DNA of 20,592 bases. Source: JAAFIP01 sp043747295 (GTDB lineage: Bacteria; Pseudomonadota; Gammaproteobacteria; Burkholderiales; Burkholderiaceae_C). The first letter of the stretch is position 1. Each line of letters begins with the position of its first letter. The DNA lies in assembly GCA_043747295.1 (NCBI GenBank), contig JAYTPK010000184.1:1-20592 (forward strand), read 5' to 3'. Shown here in pieces: positions 1 to 6,334 of this stretch. The notes beneath the pieces are model-generated. The model was not told where the DNA came from, did no database searches, and saw only the letters and a program-made list of their open reading frames with translations. The position numbers and the translations under genes were made by a program.

Positions 1-178
1 CTCATACTGGGGTACCAGAAATCGGGCGATTCGCATACGCCATCTCGCCTGCACATACCTTTGCGCGCTACCGGTATTGAACGCAAAGTGGTCAGAGGAA
101 CTACCGCTTGCGCATGACCACAATAGCGGCCCGGCTAGGTGTGTGCCAATCGACCGATTTCTGGTACTCCAGTATGAG
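1..178. mobile_element. MITE-like element with terminal inverted repeats (may extend left of the window)
   Basis: The first 38 bases and bases 141-178 form an inverted repeat that matches at 34 of 38 positions; the outermost 25 bases differ only at position 11. The 178-bp interval is too short for a transposase and shows no convincing ORF. Length and structure fit a non-autonomous miniature inverted-repeat element. The right end is at about 178. Because the left end coincides with the window edge, neither a target-site duplication nor the true left boundary can be seen. The family is not recognised. Confidence 0.55.
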
Positions 179-224
179 GGCGGATGATGCATACCTAGTC
201 GTGCGTACGTAATCAAGCTGTAAA

Positions 225-288
225 TTGACCTTCGACGACAACTACCTTGGACAAGAACTACCTTAGATAACAATCACCTCAGTTAACA
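225..288. repeat. Four degenerate 16-bp tandem repeats
   Basis: Units at 225-240, 241-256, 257-272 and 273-288 align with a 16-bp period; units two and three share ACTACCTT followed by a GGACAAGA/AGATAACA variant. On the minus strand the consensus is close to TGTTATCTAAGGTAGT. The last unit covers the stop codon and final two codons of the aminotransferase gene, so the array may have formed by duplication of the gene end. Function unknown. Confidence 0.5.
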
Positions 289-1454
289 GCCAACCACCCC
301 CGCAGCCGATCAACCCCCTGCTCCAACCGCCCCAAATCCTTAGACGCAAAACACCACCGAAGCCACCCCTGCGCCTGGGGTGCAAACGCATTGCCCGGTG
401 CCAACCCCAAGCCAGCCTCAACCACCAAACGCTTGGCCACCAATAAAGAATCATCAAACCCATCCAGCTTGAAAAAAGCATACATGCCGCCCTTGGCTGC
501 GTGCACCTGCACGCGCGGCGTGGCTTGCAGCAGCGGCACCAGCGTGTCGCGGCAGATTTTTAAATGGGCCACCACGCTGGGCGTCACCTCGTGGCTGCGC
601 GCAAACGCAGCTACGCAGGCACGCTGCACAAACACGGGGGAACACGAGGTGTTGAACTCGATCAACTTGCCCATGTGCGCCACCATCGCTGGCGGCATGA
701 TGAGCCAGCCTGTACGCCAGCCGGTCATGAGAAAGCTTTTGCTCACTGAGCCGACGACGATGAGTTTGTCATCAGGCACGCTGATGTCTAAAAAGCTGGG
801 TGCGCAGCCGTTGGCGGTGTCGCCTGCGTAGTACAGCCGCTCATACACTTCGTCAGCCAATATCCACGTGCCTGTGCTGCGGCAGTGTTGCAAGATGGTT
901 TGTTGCTCTGCTTTGGTCAATGTCCAGCCCGTGGGGTTGTTGGGCGCGTTCAGTATCAGCATTTTGGTTTTAGGGGTGACTGCGCTCAGCAGCTGCGCCA
1001 TGTCTAGCTCCCACGCGCCTGTACTAGATGGCTTGAGCGATACGCAGCGCACTACCGCGCCCATCACCACGGGCTGGGCAGTGAGGTTGGGCCACACTGG
1101 GGTGATGGCCACTACCTCGTCCCCCGCGTCAATCAATATTTGGCAGGCCAGCATCAGCGCGTTAACACCACCTGCGGTGATAGCCACGCGGTCAGCGCTG
1201 ATCTGGTGGGTGGGCGGCAGGTGCAATTTGCTAGCGTAGGCGGCTACCGCAGCACGCAGCTCGGGCAAGCCCAGGTTATGGGTATAAAACGTCTCGCCGG
1301 CTTGGATTGACGCGATGGCCGCTTGGCCTATGAACTCGGGCGTGACTTCGTCGCTTTCGCCAAACCAAAATTTGAGCACATCGCTGCGGCCCATGCCGGC
1401 GTTGGCTACTTCGCGGATTTTGGATTCTTCTAGGGATTGAATGATGTTTCGCAT
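279..1454 (-). CDS. PLP-dependent class I/II aminotransferase
   Basis: The 391-residue product is a fold-type I aminotransferase. Visible landmarks are an NNPTG motif (Asn172), the DEVY motif (Asp201, Tyr204), the PLP lysine in SKSF (Lys239), Arg247 in the GWRTGW stretch and the C-terminal substrate-carboxylate arginine (Arg366) in GWLRWCF. These fit the aspartate/alanine aminotransferase subgroup, and the length is normal. It probably moves an amino group between an amino acid and a 2-oxoacid in the cytosol; the exact substrate cannot be read from the sequence. ATG start at 1454; no strong ribosome binding site is seen. The gene is divergent from an Lrp-family regulator 100 bp away, a common arrangement for a regulator and its target, so control by that protein is inferred. 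The 3' end runs into 16-bp tandem repeats. Confidence 0.9.
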   Translation of the reverse strand: MRNIIQSLEESKIREVANAGMGRSDVLKFWFGESDEVTPEFIGQAAIASIQAGETFYTHNLGLPELRAAVAAYASKLHLPPTHQISADRVAITAGGVNALMLACQILIDAGDEVVAITPVWPNLTAQPVVMGAVVRCVSLKPSSTGAWELDMAQLLSAVTPKTKMLILNAPNNPTGWTLTKAEQQTILQHCRSTGTWILADEVYERLYYAGDTANGCAPSFLDISVPDDKLIVVGSVSKSFLMTGWRTGWLIMPPAMVAHMGKLIEFNTSCSPVFVQRACVAAFARSHEVTPSVVAHLKICRDTLVPLLQATPRVQVHAAKGGMYAFFKLDGFDDSLLVAKRLVVEAGLGLAPGNAFAPQAQGWLRWCFASKDLGRLEQGVDRLRGWLAVN

Positions 1455-1554
1455 GGCATCACTTTAGCAGCCAAAGCATGCGCACAGGCTGGCATTTAAT
1501 TGCTTTTTATGTTAATTTTCGTCATTAATTTAGAAGAATCACGCTAAAAACGCC
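1455..1554. promoter_or_regulatory. Divergent intergenic region, possible Lrp-type operator
   Basis: This 100-bp spacer separates two divergently transcribed genes and is much more AT-rich than its surroundings between about 1494 and 1531. Within it, TTAAT (1512-1516) and ATTAA (1524-1528) form an inverted repeat around a 7-base spacer, the kind of AT-rich dyad Lrp/AsnC proteins often bind. Both promoters must lie here, but no clear -35/-10 pair can be assigned. Confidence 0.4.
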
Positions 1555-2163
1555 ATGACTAAGAAACAAGCATCCATCTCGCCTAATTCAACCGGCCGCC
1601 TAAGCAGCTCTGCGGCTGGCGCTGCCAAGCCGCGCCAGCTACCCAGCGCAGAGTTCACCCCCAGTACCAGCGAGATAGATGAGGTGCTAACGGGCTTAGA
1701 TAAATTTGACATCCACATCTTGAGCCAGCTACAAACTGACGGCCGCCTAACCAACGCCGAGCTAGCCAACCGCGTGGGCCTGTCCCCTGCACCGTGCTGG
1801 CGGCGGGTGCGCAGGCTAGAGACTGAGGGCTATATCAGCGGTTACCACGCAGCGCTGAACCGCCATAAGCTGGGCCTGGGCGTCATTGCTTTCGTGCGGA
1901 TTTATGCTGACCGCAACACAGGTGAGGTAACGCGCGCCTTGAAGGAGCAATTGATCCAAATGCCCGAGGTCATGAGCTGCCATCACATCAGCGGTGAAGG
2001 CTCGTTTGAGATCACAGTCATGGCTACCGACCTAGAAGCGTATTCGCGGTTTGCTATGGATCGGCTGATTAACCTGCCGCATGTGAAAGACTTGCATACC
2101 AGCTTTTCACTCGGTGAAGTGAAGGCCTCGCATGAGCTACCGCTGGGGCATTTGCGCACATAG
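1555..2163 (+). CDS. Lrp/AsnC family transcriptional regulator
   Basis: The 202-residue product has a winged helix-turn-helix typical of Lrp/AsnC at about residues 47-107 (LDKFDIHILSQLQTDGR, then ELANRVGLSPAPCWRRVRRL) followed by a RAM ligand/oligomerisation domain to about residue 190. Family members are usually 150-165 residues, so the first 45 residues, rich in Ser, Ala, Thr and Lys, are extra. An in-frame GTG at 1684-1686, preceded by a purine-rich stretch, would give a normal 159-residue protein, so the ATG at 1555 is not certain. It probably senses an amino acid and controls the divergent aminotransferase; that is inferred from position. The gene is followed after 25 bp by an interspersed repeat and a terminator-like hairpin. 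Confidence 0.9.
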   Translation: MTKKQASISPNSTGRLSSSAAGAAKPRQLPSAEFTPSTSEIDEVLTGLDKFDIHILSQLQTDGRLTNAELANRVGLSPAPCWRRVRRLETEGYISGYHAALNRHKLGLGVIAFVRIYADRNTGEVTRALKEQLIQMPEVMSCHHISGEGSFEITVMATDLEAYSRFAMDRLINLPHVKDLHTSFSLGEVKASHELPLGHLRT

Positions 2164-2188
2164 TTGACTGATGGGCACTATTAATTTC

Positions 2189-2220
2189 ATAGCTAGATAA
2201 GCAATGAATACTTGGACTAC
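2189..2220 (+). repeat. Interspersed repeat, copy A
   Basis: A 32-bp core beginning ATAGCT and ending ATACTTGGACTAC, differing at one base from copy B. It begins 25 bp after the lrp-like stop codon and is followed directly by a perfect 8-bp hairpin that appears to be the tail of the longer element. Confidence 0.85.
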
Positions 2221-2222
2221 TG

Positions 2223-2250
2223 GCACTTTTGATTGGTAAAAGTGCTGTTT
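2223..2250 (+). terminator. Hairpin downstream of the Lrp-family gene, possible terminator
   Basis: GCACTTTT (2223-2230) pairs perfectly with AAAAGTGC (2238-2245) around a 7-base loop, then TGTTTTG follows. The stem is only half GC, so termination may be weak. It also forms the tail of repeat copy A; copy C has a related tail sharing TTTTGATT. Confidence 0.45.
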
Positions 2251-2307
2251 TGGGTGCTTTCCCTTGCGTTTCCTATGTACTTGTAGTCCAGTTCGTTGTT
2301 CTGGGAC

Positions 2308-2389
2308 GCGCGCCGATGTGGCTAACCCCTATGCCAACCGGGTCTGCGCCCCTGATTGGTTGTCACAGGGGTTAACCACATCAGCGCAC
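2308..2389. repeat. Long palindrome, 32-bp arms and 18-base loop
   Basis: Arms at 2308-2339 and 2358-2389 are complementary at 27 of 32 positions, with an uninterrupted run around CTAACCCCT / AGGGGTTAA except at scattered sites. No T-tract follows on either side, so it is not a standard terminator. It may be a small palindromic mobile element or a relic of one. Confidence 0.55.
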
Positions 2390-2681
2390 TTGTAGCAGGC
2401 TGGGAGTCAAACGCACAGATTGCCACTTTGATTGAGGCAGTCACAGAGTCAGCCCCACGTGTCTTCAAAAGCATTAACCAGGGCGCGCCGGTGGGATCTT
2501 ATCGATGCAAAAGCTGCAGCGAGGTGCGGCCCACCAACTTTTGACAACTACTGACTGGCACGCATGTTCGTGGAAGTTGTCCCGGCGATATGTCCCTCCG
2601 CCCGCCACGGCTAAACAACGAACAAATGCATTGCCATGGAAGAACCACCCCCCCTAAGAAAATCTATTCGCTACAAATATT

Positions 2682-2713
2682 ATAGCTATATAAGCAATGA
2701 ATACTTGGACTAC
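2682..2713 (+). repeat. Interspersed repeat, copy B
   Basis: A 32-bp core with a single difference from copy A. It lies 15 bp beyond the stop codon of the SpoU methyltransferase gene, which is on the other strand. No clear tail hairpin. Confidence 0.85.
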
Positions 2714-2728
2714 AGAGCTATTTGACCA

Positions 2729-3511
2729 CTAAATTGCCACTGAAGCACTGGCATGCAGGCAAATGGCCGCTGCCGCTGCCACATTCAATGACTCCTCACC
2801 GCCAGGCTGAGCAATACGCACATGCAGCTGCGCACGCGCCATCAGGTCGGCGCTGACACCCTGCCCTTCGTGCCCTAGCACCCAGTTCAGCGCAGCAGGC
2901 AGCTTGCCATGCGACAACAACTGGTGCAAAAATTCACCCTCATGGCTGCTGGTAACAGCCAACGGGTTTTGCAGCAGGGCCACGTCGTCCAGCGACGCAG
3001 ATTCAACCAGGTGCAGTCCAAAATGCGCGCCCATGCCTGCACGCAGCACCTTGGGTGCCCACAGCGCTACGCTGCCTTTGAGGGCTACCACCTGTGTAAA
3101 GCCAAACGCTGCTGCGCTGCGCAAAATGCTGCCTACGTTGCCGGGGTCTTGCAGGCGGTCTAACACCACCGTGCGGCTGGTTGGGTTTAGCGCAACGTCA
3201 GCAGGTACATCGCAGACAAAACCTAGGCTGGGCATGGAATCTAGTGCGCTGATTTCGGCCATCAACGCATCAGGTAGTACTATGATTTTTGTAGCTGCTT
3301 GAGCAATAGATACTTGGACTACTGCCTGTTTTGATTCCAAAATGAGGGCAATAGAAGGCTTTAGGCCTTTTTGCAGGTAGGCGCTGCACAAATGCTCGCC
3401 CTCAATCCATACACGCCCTGTTTTGCGATACGCTGCGCCGTCAGCGGCTAGCTTGCGAAGCTCTTTAAGCAGCGGATTGTCGCGCGAGGTGATGACCAGC
3501 GGCTCGGTCAT
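2729..3511 (-). CDS. SpoU/TrmH family RNA 2'-O-ribose methyltransferase
   Basis: The 260-residue protein has the three SPOUT-fold motifs of the SpoU family: motif 1 at 117-137 (LDRLQDPGNVGSILRSAAAFG region, Asn125 and Arg131), motif 2 at 212-220 (LGHEGQGVS) and motif 3 at about 233-250 with Ser241-Leu-Asn243. An N-terminal substrate-binding domain occupies about residues 1-105. It should transfer a methyl group from S-adenosylmethionine to a ribose 2'-OH in rRNA or tRNA; the target nucleotide is not evident. The gene overlaps rnhB by 4 bp (ATGA), so translation is probably coupled. Residues about 54-74 are encoded by interspersed repeat copy C and its tail, inside the N-terminal domain. It is the last gene of the cluster in this window. 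Confidence 0.9.
   Translation of the reverse strand: MTEPLVITSRDNPLLKELRKLAADGAAYRKTGRVWIEGEHLCSAYLQKGLKPSIALILESKQAVVQVSIAQAATKIIVLPDALMAEISALDSMPSLGFVCDVPADVALNPTSRTVVLDRLQDPGNVGSILRSAAAFGFTQVVALKGSVALWAPKVLRAGMGAHFGLHLVESASLDDVALLQNPLAVTSSHEGEFLHQLLSHGKLPAALNWVLGHEGQGVSADLMARAQLHVRIAQPGGEESLNVAAAAAICLHASASVAI
3291..3350 (+). repeat. Interspersed repeat, copy C (inside the SpoU gene)
   Basis: Core at 3291-3322 and a tail at 3323-3350 that can fold as TGCC...GGCA outside TTTTG-ATTC-CAAAA. In the coding sense it reads in frame as A-V-V-Q-V-S-I-A-Q-A-A from about residue 63. This is the most complete copy in the window and most likely shows the full element, about 60 bp. Confidence 0.85.
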
Positions 3512-4278
3512 GGGGTGCTTTCGGCTGAGCGCTTAGGTTTTGCGGCCCCGCTGCTGCTGCTGCTAATGTCTGCCTGGGTAGCGGCCATGACGGTTGTGGC
3601 TTTGGCGGCTGCAATAGCCTCGCGCACAGGTGCAAAGCTGGTGCGATGCTCAGCGCATGCACCATGCGCTTTGAGTGCAGCCATGTGCACTGCGGTGCCG
3701 TAGCCTTTGTGACCCTCAAATCCGTATTGCGGGTACTGGGCGTGCATCGCCTCGCACTGCCTGTCGCGGGTGACTTTGGCAATGATGGACGCGGCTGAGA
3801 TGGCCTGCACTTTGGCATCGCCCTGCACTATCGCCTCGGCCAGCACGTCCAGCGTAGGGATGCGGTTGCCGTCCACCAGCACTTTCACGGGTTTCAGGCG
3901 CAGGCCCGCCACCGCGCGTTGCATGGCCAGCATGGTGGCTTGCAAAATGTTCAGGCGGTCAATTTCTTCTACGCTGGCTTGGCCCACGCCTACGCACAGG
4001 GCTTTGGCGCGAATTTCGTCGTACAGCTTGTCGCGTTTTAGAGCGGTGAGTTTTTTGGAGTCTGCCAAGCCTTTAATCGGGTTAGCATCGTCCAAAATCA
4101 CCGCTGCCGCCACCACATTGCCCGCCAGCGGGCCGCGCCCTGCCTCGTCTACACCAGCTACCAAGCCAGACACGTCCCACACCAAGGGCACTTGCTGCAT
4201 GACCAATGGCTTGGCTTTGCGCGCACCTGGTTTGGTGGCGCTGCGGGGTTTAGTGGCTGATAACTTGGGCGATGGCAT
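3508..4278 (-). CDS. rnhB: Ribonuclease HII
   Basis: The 256-residue product carries the type 2 RNase H core. The four acidic metal-binding residues are visible: Asp44 and Glu45 in GVDEAGRGP, Asp136 in VDGN and Asp154 in QGDAK, with the same spacing as E. coli Asp16, Glu17, Asp108 and Asp126. It cuts the RNA strand of RNA-DNA hybrids, including single ribonucleotides in DNA. The core covers about residues 36-222. There is an extra N-terminal Lys/Arg/Ser/Pro-rich segment (an internal Met27 could be an alternative start) and a Ser/Ala/Lys-rich C-terminal tail of about 35 residues, both likely disordered. It overlaps lpxB by 29 bp upstream and the methyltransferase gene by 4 bp downstream. An lpxB-rnhB pairing is common in proteobacteria. 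Confidence 0.96.
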   Translation of the reverse strand: MPSPKLSATKPRSATKPGARKAKPLVMQQVPLVWDVSGLVAGVDEAGRGPLAGNVVAAAVILDDANPIKGLADSKKLTALKRDKLYDEIRAKALCVGVGQASVEEIDRLNILQATMLAMQRAVAGLRLKPVKVLVDGNRIPTLDVLAEAIVQGDAKVQAISAASIIAKVTRDRQCEAMHAQYPQYGFEGHKGYGTAVHMAALKAHGACAEHRTSFAPVREAIAAAKATTVMAATQADISSSSSGAAKPKRSAESTP

Positions 4279-5428
4279 GGCTGGCGAGCTGCAGGGTGTC
4301 GCGCTGCAGCTGGGCGTGCAGGGCGGTAAAACGGTGTTGTAGTGCGTGTATTTTCTCAGGTTGTGCCAACCAATCTAGAAGTGCTTTGGATAAAGCTTGC
4401 GGCGTGGCTGCCGACTGCAAAAACTCAGGCACTACAAAATCGCGGCACAAAATGTTAGGCAGGCCCACCCAAGGCTGCAGCTTTTTACGCCGCATCATCT
4501 GCCAGCTGAGCCAGTGCATGTTGTAGGCAATCACCATGGGACGCTTAAACAACGCGGCTTCTAGCGTGGCGGTGCCACTGGCGATCAAGGTCACATCACA
4601 CGCTGCCAGCGCGGTGTGTGACTGGCCATCTAGCAGCTGCACTGTGCCTTGCTGATTTGCAGTCGAATCAGCCTCGCCCACTTTCACACCCGCACGCTGA
4701 GCCTGTGCAGTGATAGCAGCACGCAAACCTGGTGCGCAGGGAACTATAAATTTGATAGCTGGCTGATCAATAGATACTTGGACTACAGCCTTAAAGAACA
4801 CTTCAGCCAGGTACTGCACCTCAGATGCGCGGCTACCGGGCAGCACGGCGATGACGCGGTCGTTGTCTGCCAACGCCAGCGCGCGCCGCGCAGCCTGCCT
4901 GTCTGGCTGCAGGGGAATAGTGTGCGCCAACGGGTGGCCTACATAGGTGGCGGGAATGCCAGCTTGGTCATACAGTGGTTTTTCAAAAGGAAAAATACAC
5001 AGCACATGGTCTACGGCTTGGCGGATCTTTTCAATCCGTTCGGGCCGCCATGCCCAAATGCTGGGGCTGACAAAATGCACTGTCTTTACACCGCGTGCTT
5101 TGAGCTGGGTTTCTAGCTCAAGGTTAAAGTCTGGTGCGTCGATGCCGATAAATACGTCAGGCGGGTCAGCCAGTAGGCGCTGCAACAGCTGTTTGCGAAT
5201 GTCTACGATCTCGCGGTAGTGGCGCAGCACTTCCACATAGCCACGCACCGCCAATTTATCGCTAGGCCACCAAGCGGTAAAGCCAATCCTTGCCAACTGC
5301 GGCCCGCCAATGCCAAAAGCTTGCACCTGCGGCCACTGCTGCTGCAGGCCTTGCAACAGCAGGCTGCCTAGCAAGTCGCCAGAAGCCTCGCCAGCCACCA
5401 TGGCCACGCGCAGCGCAGCTTTAGTCAT
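4250..5428 (-). CDS. lpxB: Lipid-A-disaccharide synthase
   Basis: The 392-residue protein is a GT19 glycosyltransferase that joins 2,3-diacylglucosamine-1-phosphate with UDP-2,3-diacylglucosamine at the inner face of the membrane. It has the N-terminal VAGEASGDLLGS signature, the YVGHPL segment, the LPGSR motif and a C-terminal donor-binding part with the ASGTATLE sequence. The length is close to that of E. coli. Residues 215-225 (VVQVSIDQPAI) are encoded by interspersed repeat copy D. Recalled E. coli LpxB has the same number of residues between FLK and IVVP, so the repeat appears to replace rather than add sequence. ATG at 5428 is preceded by three tandem mini-ORFs with the same first nine bases and no clear Shine-Dalgarno sequence. 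The gene overlaps rnhB by 29 bp. Confidence 0.96.
   Translation of the reverse strand: MTKAALRVAMVAGEASGDLLGSLLLQGLQQQWPQVQAFGIGGPQLARIGFTAWWPSDKLAVRGYVEVLRHYREIVDIRKQLLQRLLADPPDVFIGIDAPDFNLELETQLKARGVKTVHFVSPSIWAWRPERIEKIRQAVDHVLCIFPFEKPLYDQAGIPATYVGHPLAHTIPLQPDRQAARRALALADNDRVIAVLPGSRASEVQYLAEVFFKAVVQVSIDQPAIKFIVPCAPGLRAAITAQAQRAGVKVGEADSTANQQGTVQLLDGQSHTALAACDVTLIASGTATLEAALFKRPMVIAYNMHWLSWQMMRRKKLQPWVGLPNILCRDFVVPEFLQSAATPQALSKALLDWLAQPEKIHALQHRFTALHAQLQRDTLQLASHAIAQVISH
4755..4786 (+). repeat. Interspersed repeat, copy D (inside lpxB)
   Basis: The 32-bp core keeps the AATAGATACTTGGACTAC end and varies in the middle (GGCTGATC instead of GCTTGAGC). In the coding sense it encodes V-V-Q-V-S-I-D-Q-P-A in frame. 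No tail hairpin is present. Confidence 0.85.
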
Positions 5429-5485
5429 AACTTACAGCTTTAGTCATAGCACGCAAATTTAGTCATGGAAGTCGGCTTTAGTCAT
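5421..5485 (-). promoter_or_regulatory. Three tandem overlapping 8-codon mini-ORFs leading into lpxB
   Basis: On the minus strand ATGACTAAA occurs four times with an exact 19-bp period, starting at 5485, 5466, 5447 and 5428; the last is the lpxB start. Since 19 is not a multiple of three, each upstream ATG opens a different frame from the next. Each reads eight codons and ends at a TAA lying inside the next ATGACTAAA unit: peptides MTKADFHD, MTKFACYD and MTKAVSYD. A ribosome stopping at each TAA would be a few bases beyond the next ATG, which permits stop-restart coupling. No good Shine-Dalgarno sequence precedes any of them. Role in lpxB translation is inferred. Confidence 0.55.
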
Positions 5486-5524
5486 ATCGCAATCTGAAGC
5501 AACACAGCGGCCAAGCTTGTCGTG

Positions 5525-6325
5525 CTAACGCACAATGCCGCGTTGCGCAGACACTTTCGCTAAAAAGCCATTCATCATCTGCACATCAGCCTGCGCCTCA
5601 GGGTGGCTAGCTGCCAATTCGTTGATTTTGGCCATAGCAGCTTCTAAGGACAACTCATCGCGGTACAGCGCTTTGTGCATGGCTTTGACAGCGCTGATAC
5701 GCTCAGGGCTAAAGCCACGGCGGCGCAGGCCTTCATAGTTCATGCTGCGCGCAGCCGCGGGCTGGCCTTGGCACATCACAAAAGGCGGTAAGTCAGCAAA
5801 TAACAGCGAGCACATCGCCGTCATGCTGTGCGCACCAATGCGTACAAACTGGTGCACCACGGTAAAGCCACCCAAAATCACAAAATCGTCCACCACCACA
5901 TGCCCGGCAAGTTGCGAATTGTTGGCAAAAATAGTGTCGTTACCCACAATGCAGTCGTGCGCTAAATGCACATAGGCCATCAGCCAGTTACGGTCGCCCA
6001 CACGCGTCACGCCACCACCGCCGGGCGAGCCCATATTTAAAGTGCAAAACTCGCGGACGGTGTTGCCATCGCCAATGATCAGCTCGCAGGGCTCGCCTGC
6101 ATATTTTTTATCTTGCGGTATAGCACCCAGCGACGTGAACTGAAAAATGCGGTTGTCTTTGCCTATGGTGGTGTGGCCCTCAATCACCGCATGCGGCCCC
6201 ACCGTGGTGCCTGCACCAATTTTTACGCGTGGGCCAATCACACTATACGGCCCCACCGACACGCTGCTGTCTAGTTGAGCCTTAGGGTCGACTATGGCCG
6301 TGGGATGAATCAGAACGCTGCTCAC
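5525..6325 (-). CDS. lpxA: UDP-N-acetylglucosamine O-acyltransferase
   Basis: The 266-residue protein is a left-handed beta-helix acyltransferase doing the first step of lipid A synthesis, moving a 3-hydroxyacyl chain from ACP to the 3-OH of UDP-GlcNAc. Hexapeptide repeats fill about residues 5-185, and the catalytic histidine is His123 in VHLAHDC (E. coli His125). By alignment with recalled E. coli sequence, Met171 sits where E. coli has Gly173, the acyl-chain ruler residue; a methionine there favours 10-carbon over 14-carbon chains. The start is GTG at 6325, with AAGGG about nine bases upstream. The gene is 9 bp from fabZ. A 96-bp gap to lpxB holds the tandem mini-ORFs. Confidence 0.96.
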   Translation of the reverse strand: MSSVLIHPTAIVDPKAQLDSSVSVGPYSVIGPRVKIGAGTTVGPHAVIEGHTTIGKDNRIFQFTSLGAIPQDKKYAGEPCELIIGDGNTVREFCTLNMGSPGGGGVTRVGDRNWLMAYVHLAHDCIVGNDTIFANNSQLAGHVVVDDFVILGGFTVVHQFVRIGAHSMTAMCSLLFADLPPFVMCQGQPAAARSMNYEGLRRRGFSPERISAVKAMHKALYRDELSLEAAMAKINELAASHPEAQADVQMMNGFLAKVSAQRGIVR

Positions 6326-6334
6326 CTTGCGCCC

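Larger units (their letters stand above)
2164..2728. other. 565-bp stretch without a convincing gene
   Basis: The spacer lies between two convergent genes. It contains interspersed repeat copy A and its hairpin (2189-2245), a palindrome with 32-bp arms (2308-2389), a 10-bp inverted repeat (2291-2300 with 2614-2623), a run of seven C around 2648-2654 and repeat copy B (2682-2713). A 62-codon reading frame at 2356-2544 starts inside the palindrome and resembles no family I know. The region looks like a landing site for small repeated elements. Confidence 0.6.

Noticed and set aside
391..1239. Plus-strand open frames over the aminotransferase
   Set aside because: They are antisense shadows of a gene with clear catalytic motifs and have no family features.
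2277..2291. Eighth repeat copy (GTAGTCCA at 2283-2290)
   Set aside because: Only 8-9 bases match the end of the core; a match this short is expected by chance in 20 kb.
2308..2389. Integron attC site
   Set aside because: The arms contain CTAAC and GTTAA but not the RYYYAAC/GTTRRRY core pair, and there is no integrase or cassette gene.
2356..2544. 62-codon reading frame between lrp-like gene and SpoU gene
   Set aside because: It starts in the loop and right arm of a palindrome, has no ribosome binding site and shows no recognisable domain. Kept only as part of the intergenic description.
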